Source of the DNA: SCUS01 sp966211675
GTDB lineage: Bacteria; Myxococcota_A; Polyangia; Polyangiales; Ga0077539
Assembly: GCA_966211675.1 (NCBI GenBank)
Contig: CBIHPK010000102.1
Span: forward strand, 1 to 30,005
Length of the DNA stretch: 30,005 nt
Reading direction: 5' to 3'
Positions 28,083 through 30,005 of the stretch are shown here, in pieces (position 1 is the first letter of the stretch; the number at the start of each line of letters is the position of its first letter). The notes under the pieces are model-generated. The model saw nothing but the letters and a program-made list of their open reading frames with translations. It was not told the origin of the DNA and made no database searches. Both the position numbers and the translations under genes were made by a program.

Positions 28083-28979
28083 ATGAGCGTCTCTGCGATC
28101 TTCGATGAGTCGGCGTGGCGTCCGGTGGAGGGCTTCGCCTTCGAGGACATCACCTATCACCGCGCCGTCGACGTGGGCTGCGTGCGCGTGGCCTTCAACC
28201 GACCGGAGGTGCGCAACGCCTTCCGCCCCCGCACCGTCGACGAGCTCTACCTCGCCCTCGACCACGCGCGGCAGTGGAGCGACGTGGGCTGCGTGCTCCT
28301 CACCGGCAACGGACCCTCCCCGAAGGACGGCGGCTGGGCCTTCTGCTCCGGCGGCGACCAGCGCATCCGAGGCAAGGACGGCTACAAGTACGAGGGCTCC
28401 GAAGGCGTGGTCGACCCGGCGCGCCTCGGTCGGCTGCACATCCTGGAGGTGCAGCGGCTGATCCGGTTCATGCCCAAGGTGGTGATCGCGGTGGTGCCGG
28501 GGTGGGCCGCGGGCGGCGGGCACAGCCTGCACGTGGTGGCCGATCTTACGCTGGCCAGTAAAGAGCACGCGCGCTTCAAGCAGACCGACGCGGACGTGGC
28601 GAGCTTCGACGGGGGCTACGGCTCGGCCTACCTCGCGAAGATGGTGGGCCAGAAGCGGGCGAGGGAGATCTTCTTCCTGGGCCGCGAGTACAGCGCCGAC
28701 GAGGCCATGGCGATGGGCATGGTGAACGCGAGCATCCCCCACGAGGAGCTGGAGAGGGAGGCGCTCCAGTGGGCGAGGGAGATCACCGCCAAGAGCCCGA
28801 CGGCGCAGCGGATGCTGAAGTACGCCTTCAACCTGACGGACGACGGGATGGTGGGGCAGCAGCTCTTCGCGGGCGAGGCGACGCGACTCGCGTACGGCAG
28901 CGAAGAGGCGAAGGAGGGCAGGGACGCCTTCCTGGAGAAGCGCCCGCAGGACTACAAGAAGTTCCCATGGCAGTACTGA
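28083..28979 (+). CDS. menB: 1,4-dihydroxy-2-naphthoyl-CoA synthase (MenB)
   Basis: 298 residues. MenB closes the second ring of menaquinone by converting o-succinylbenzoyl-CoA. Diagnostic stretches are F-C-S-G-G-D-Q-R-I-R-G (87-97), G-W-A-A-G-G-G-H-S-L-H (140-150), and Q-T-D-A-D-V-A-S-F-D-G-G-Y-G-S-A-Y-L-A-K (167-186). F-P-W-Q-Y ends the protein, close to the usual C-terminal tail. Asp169 (QTD) marks the type that uses a side-chain carboxylate; the E. coli type has Gly here and needs bicarbonate. The N-terminal extension before the crotonase fold is normal for this type. No other men genes are present in the window. Menaquinone use fits a myxobacterium. Confidence 0.96.
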   Translation: MSVSAIFDESAWRPVEGFAFEDITYHRAVDVGCVRVAFNRPEVRNAFRPRTVDELYLALDHARQWSDVGCVLLTGNGPSPKDGGWAFCSGGDQRIRGKDGYKYEGSEGVVDPARLGRLHILEVQRLIRFMPKVVIAVVPGWAAGGGHSLHVVADLTLASKEHARFKQTDADVASFDGGYGSAYLAKMVGQKRAREIFFLGREYSADEAMAMGMVNASIPHEELEREALQWAREITAKSPTAQRMLKYAFNLTDDGMVGQQLFAGEATRLAYGSEEAKEGRDAFLEKRPQDYKKFPWQY

Positions 28980-28998
28980 TCGCCGCCCTGCTCGTACC

Positions 28999-29994
28999 GT
29001 GACGCCCTCACCCGCCACCTTCGCCCGCTGGTCGACGCCGAGGGCGCTCGTCGTCGAGGCGAGCGCGATGGTGTTCGCCTGCGTCGGCTTCCCCATGGGG
29101 AGCTGGCTGACGAGCCGCCGCTGTGAGCCGCTGGGAGCATCCTGGGTGCTGATGCTCGCGTGGCTGGTGGCCCTCCCCAGCGCGATCGCCCTGCTGCGTC
29201 CGAGGGCCGTCGACGCCGAGCGCTGGGCGCCCATCGCGGGCGTGGCGCTGACCCTCGCGGTGCTCCTGCCGTGGTGCGGCGCGGCCCTCAACGTCGCGCT
29301 CGACGTGGGCATCGGCGGCAACTGCGTGGAATCTCTGCTCAGTGCCGCCATCGTGACCATCGCGCTCGTCGCCCTGCACGCGCGCTTCGTCGCGAGCGTC
29401 GCCCGTCGCCTCGACTCCACCGCCCTCGACGCCATGGAGCGCCCGACGCTGCTGGCCATGTCCCTGGTCGTCGGCGCCGGGGCGCTCGGCCGCCTGCACA
29501 GCCGCTCTCAGGGGCTCAGGCTCGCGGAGTCCCTCGCCGTCCTCACCGCGCTCTGCGCCATCGCCATCACCGCGCGCCTCGCGCTACGTCGCGCCGAGCG
29601 GGAGCGCTGGCTCGTCACCGCCCTCGGCTCGGACCACGCGCTGCGCCCGCTGGACATGCCCACCGCGTCGCTGGGCGAGGGCCTCCCCACGCTGCTGGGC
29701 GGCTCCTTCCGGGCAGGTCCCGCGCTGCTGGTGAGGGTGTCCGCGGAGGGCGACGCCTACCGCTCGGCCCCGACGGACGAGCCCGTCGGCTGGCTCGTGG
29801 CCGACCCGGTGGAGGTCATCGGGCGCGCCCGTCGCGACGCCCGCGCCGCGTGGTGGGTGGTCGGGCTCCAGGCCCTGGTGCTGCTCGCGGCCAACGCCTC
29901 GTGGCTGGTGCGACGCGCGGTTCCGGCGCACGGCTGCCCGGAGCGCCCCTACGTCTCCATGAACGGCGAGCGGCACTACACCGATCGGCCGTAG
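28999..29994 (+). CDS. Multi-pass membrane protein of unknown function
   Basis: 331 residues, GTG start, not recognised. Hydrophobic segments lie at about 17-36, 47-66, 78-98, 110-133, 150-166, 176-196 and 284-304. Between the last two is a soluble loop (about 200-280) with L-L-G-G-S-F-R-A-G-P-A-L-L-V-R-V and G-W-L-V-A-D-P-V-E-V-I, which looks like a small beta domain. The extreme C-terminus is hydrophilic (C-P-E-R-P-Y-V-S-M-N-G-E-R-H-Y). It starts 19 bp after menB on the same strand and may be co-transcribed, but I see no link to menaquinone. No Shine-Dalgarno site is clear. The gene ends 11 bp before the right edge. Confidence 0.7.
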   Translation: MTPSPATFARWSTPRALVVEASAMVFACVGFPMGSWLTSRRCEPLGASWVLMLAWLVALPSAIALLRPRAVDAERWAPIAGVALTLAVLLPWCGAALNVALDVGIGGNCVESLLSAAIVTIALVALHARFVASVARRLDSTALDAMERPTLLAMSLVVGAGALGRLHSRSQGLRLAESLAVLTALCAIAITARLALRRAERERWLVTALGSDHALRPLDMPTASLGEGLPTLLGGSFRAGPALLVRVSAEGDAYRSAPTDEPVGWLVADPVEVIGRARRDARAAWWVVGLQALVLLAANASWLVRRAVPAHGCPERPYVSMNGERHYTDRP

Positions 29995-30005
29995 TACCCC
30001 GTCGC

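Overview
The window is very GC-rich and densely coded. It looks like a chromosomal segment of a myxobacterium (phylum Myxococcota, probably Polyangiales; genus not assigned). The signs are lipoproteins with Asp/Ala/Pro-rich linkers (DAG, DVP motifs), a surface protein with a MYXO-CTERM-like tail, OmpA proteins with thrombospondin type 3 calcium repeats, an FHA-sigma54 activator beside a eukaryotic-type Ser/Thr kinase and a PP2C phosphatase, and CHRD-domain proteins. I see no rRNA, tRNA, CRISPR array, insertion sequence or prophage gene.

Layout. 1-463 (-): 5' part of a Cys-rich lipoprotein gene whose tandem 30-bp repeats run off the left edge. 464-979: no convincing gene, several small palindromes. 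980-2606: Dabb-domain protein (-) divergent from a triple-CHRD lipoprotein (+). 2712-5752: phospho-signalling cluster of PP2C phosphatase (+), FHA-sigma54 activator (-) and Ser/Thr kinase (+). 5781-8329 (+): P-loop NTPase, membrane-anchored MsrA, enoyl-CoA hydratase-family protein, YjbQ-family protein. 8313-9113 (-): NRDE/TANGO2 protein, divergent from a nidogen-like MYXO-CTERM surface protein (9291-10973, +). 11014-12225 (-): sterol desaturase/alkylglycerol monooxygenase-like membrane protein, divergent from a zinc alcohol dehydrogenase (12342-13400, +) and an unknown protein (13438-14322, +). 14371-15582 (-): membrane-anchored metallophosphoesterase, divergent from a MATE transporter (15667-17043, +). 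17304-18023 (+): coiled-coil, LEA-like stress protein.

18203-24811 is a cell-envelope block. It holds two pairs in which an OmpA protein with calcium repeats is followed by a lipoprotein with an Asp-rich linker (18203-20893 and 22200-24811). Between them lie a small exported Val/Gln-rich protein (-) and a universal stress protein with a Cys/His-rich tail (+). 24856-26753 (+): lipid/diacylglycerol kinase overlapping a YihY-family membrane protein. 26770-27909 (-): DUF3105 lipoprotein and a small outer-membrane beta-barrel protein. 28083-29994 (+): menB and an unknown multi-pass membrane protein.

Two themes stand out. First, many genes that are first in their transcription unit lack a Shine-Dalgarno sequence but carry a TAnnnT-type -10 element 7-13 nt before the start codon, which suggests leaderless mRNAs. 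Second, much of the window encodes exported proteins built as lipobox or signal peptide, low-complexity linker, then a surface domain. I did not find a system I can confidently call new. The best candidates are the paired OmpA/lipoprotein modules (one carrying an ice-binding-type domain), the hendecad-repeat stress protein, and the compact kinase/phosphatase/FHA-activator cluster.
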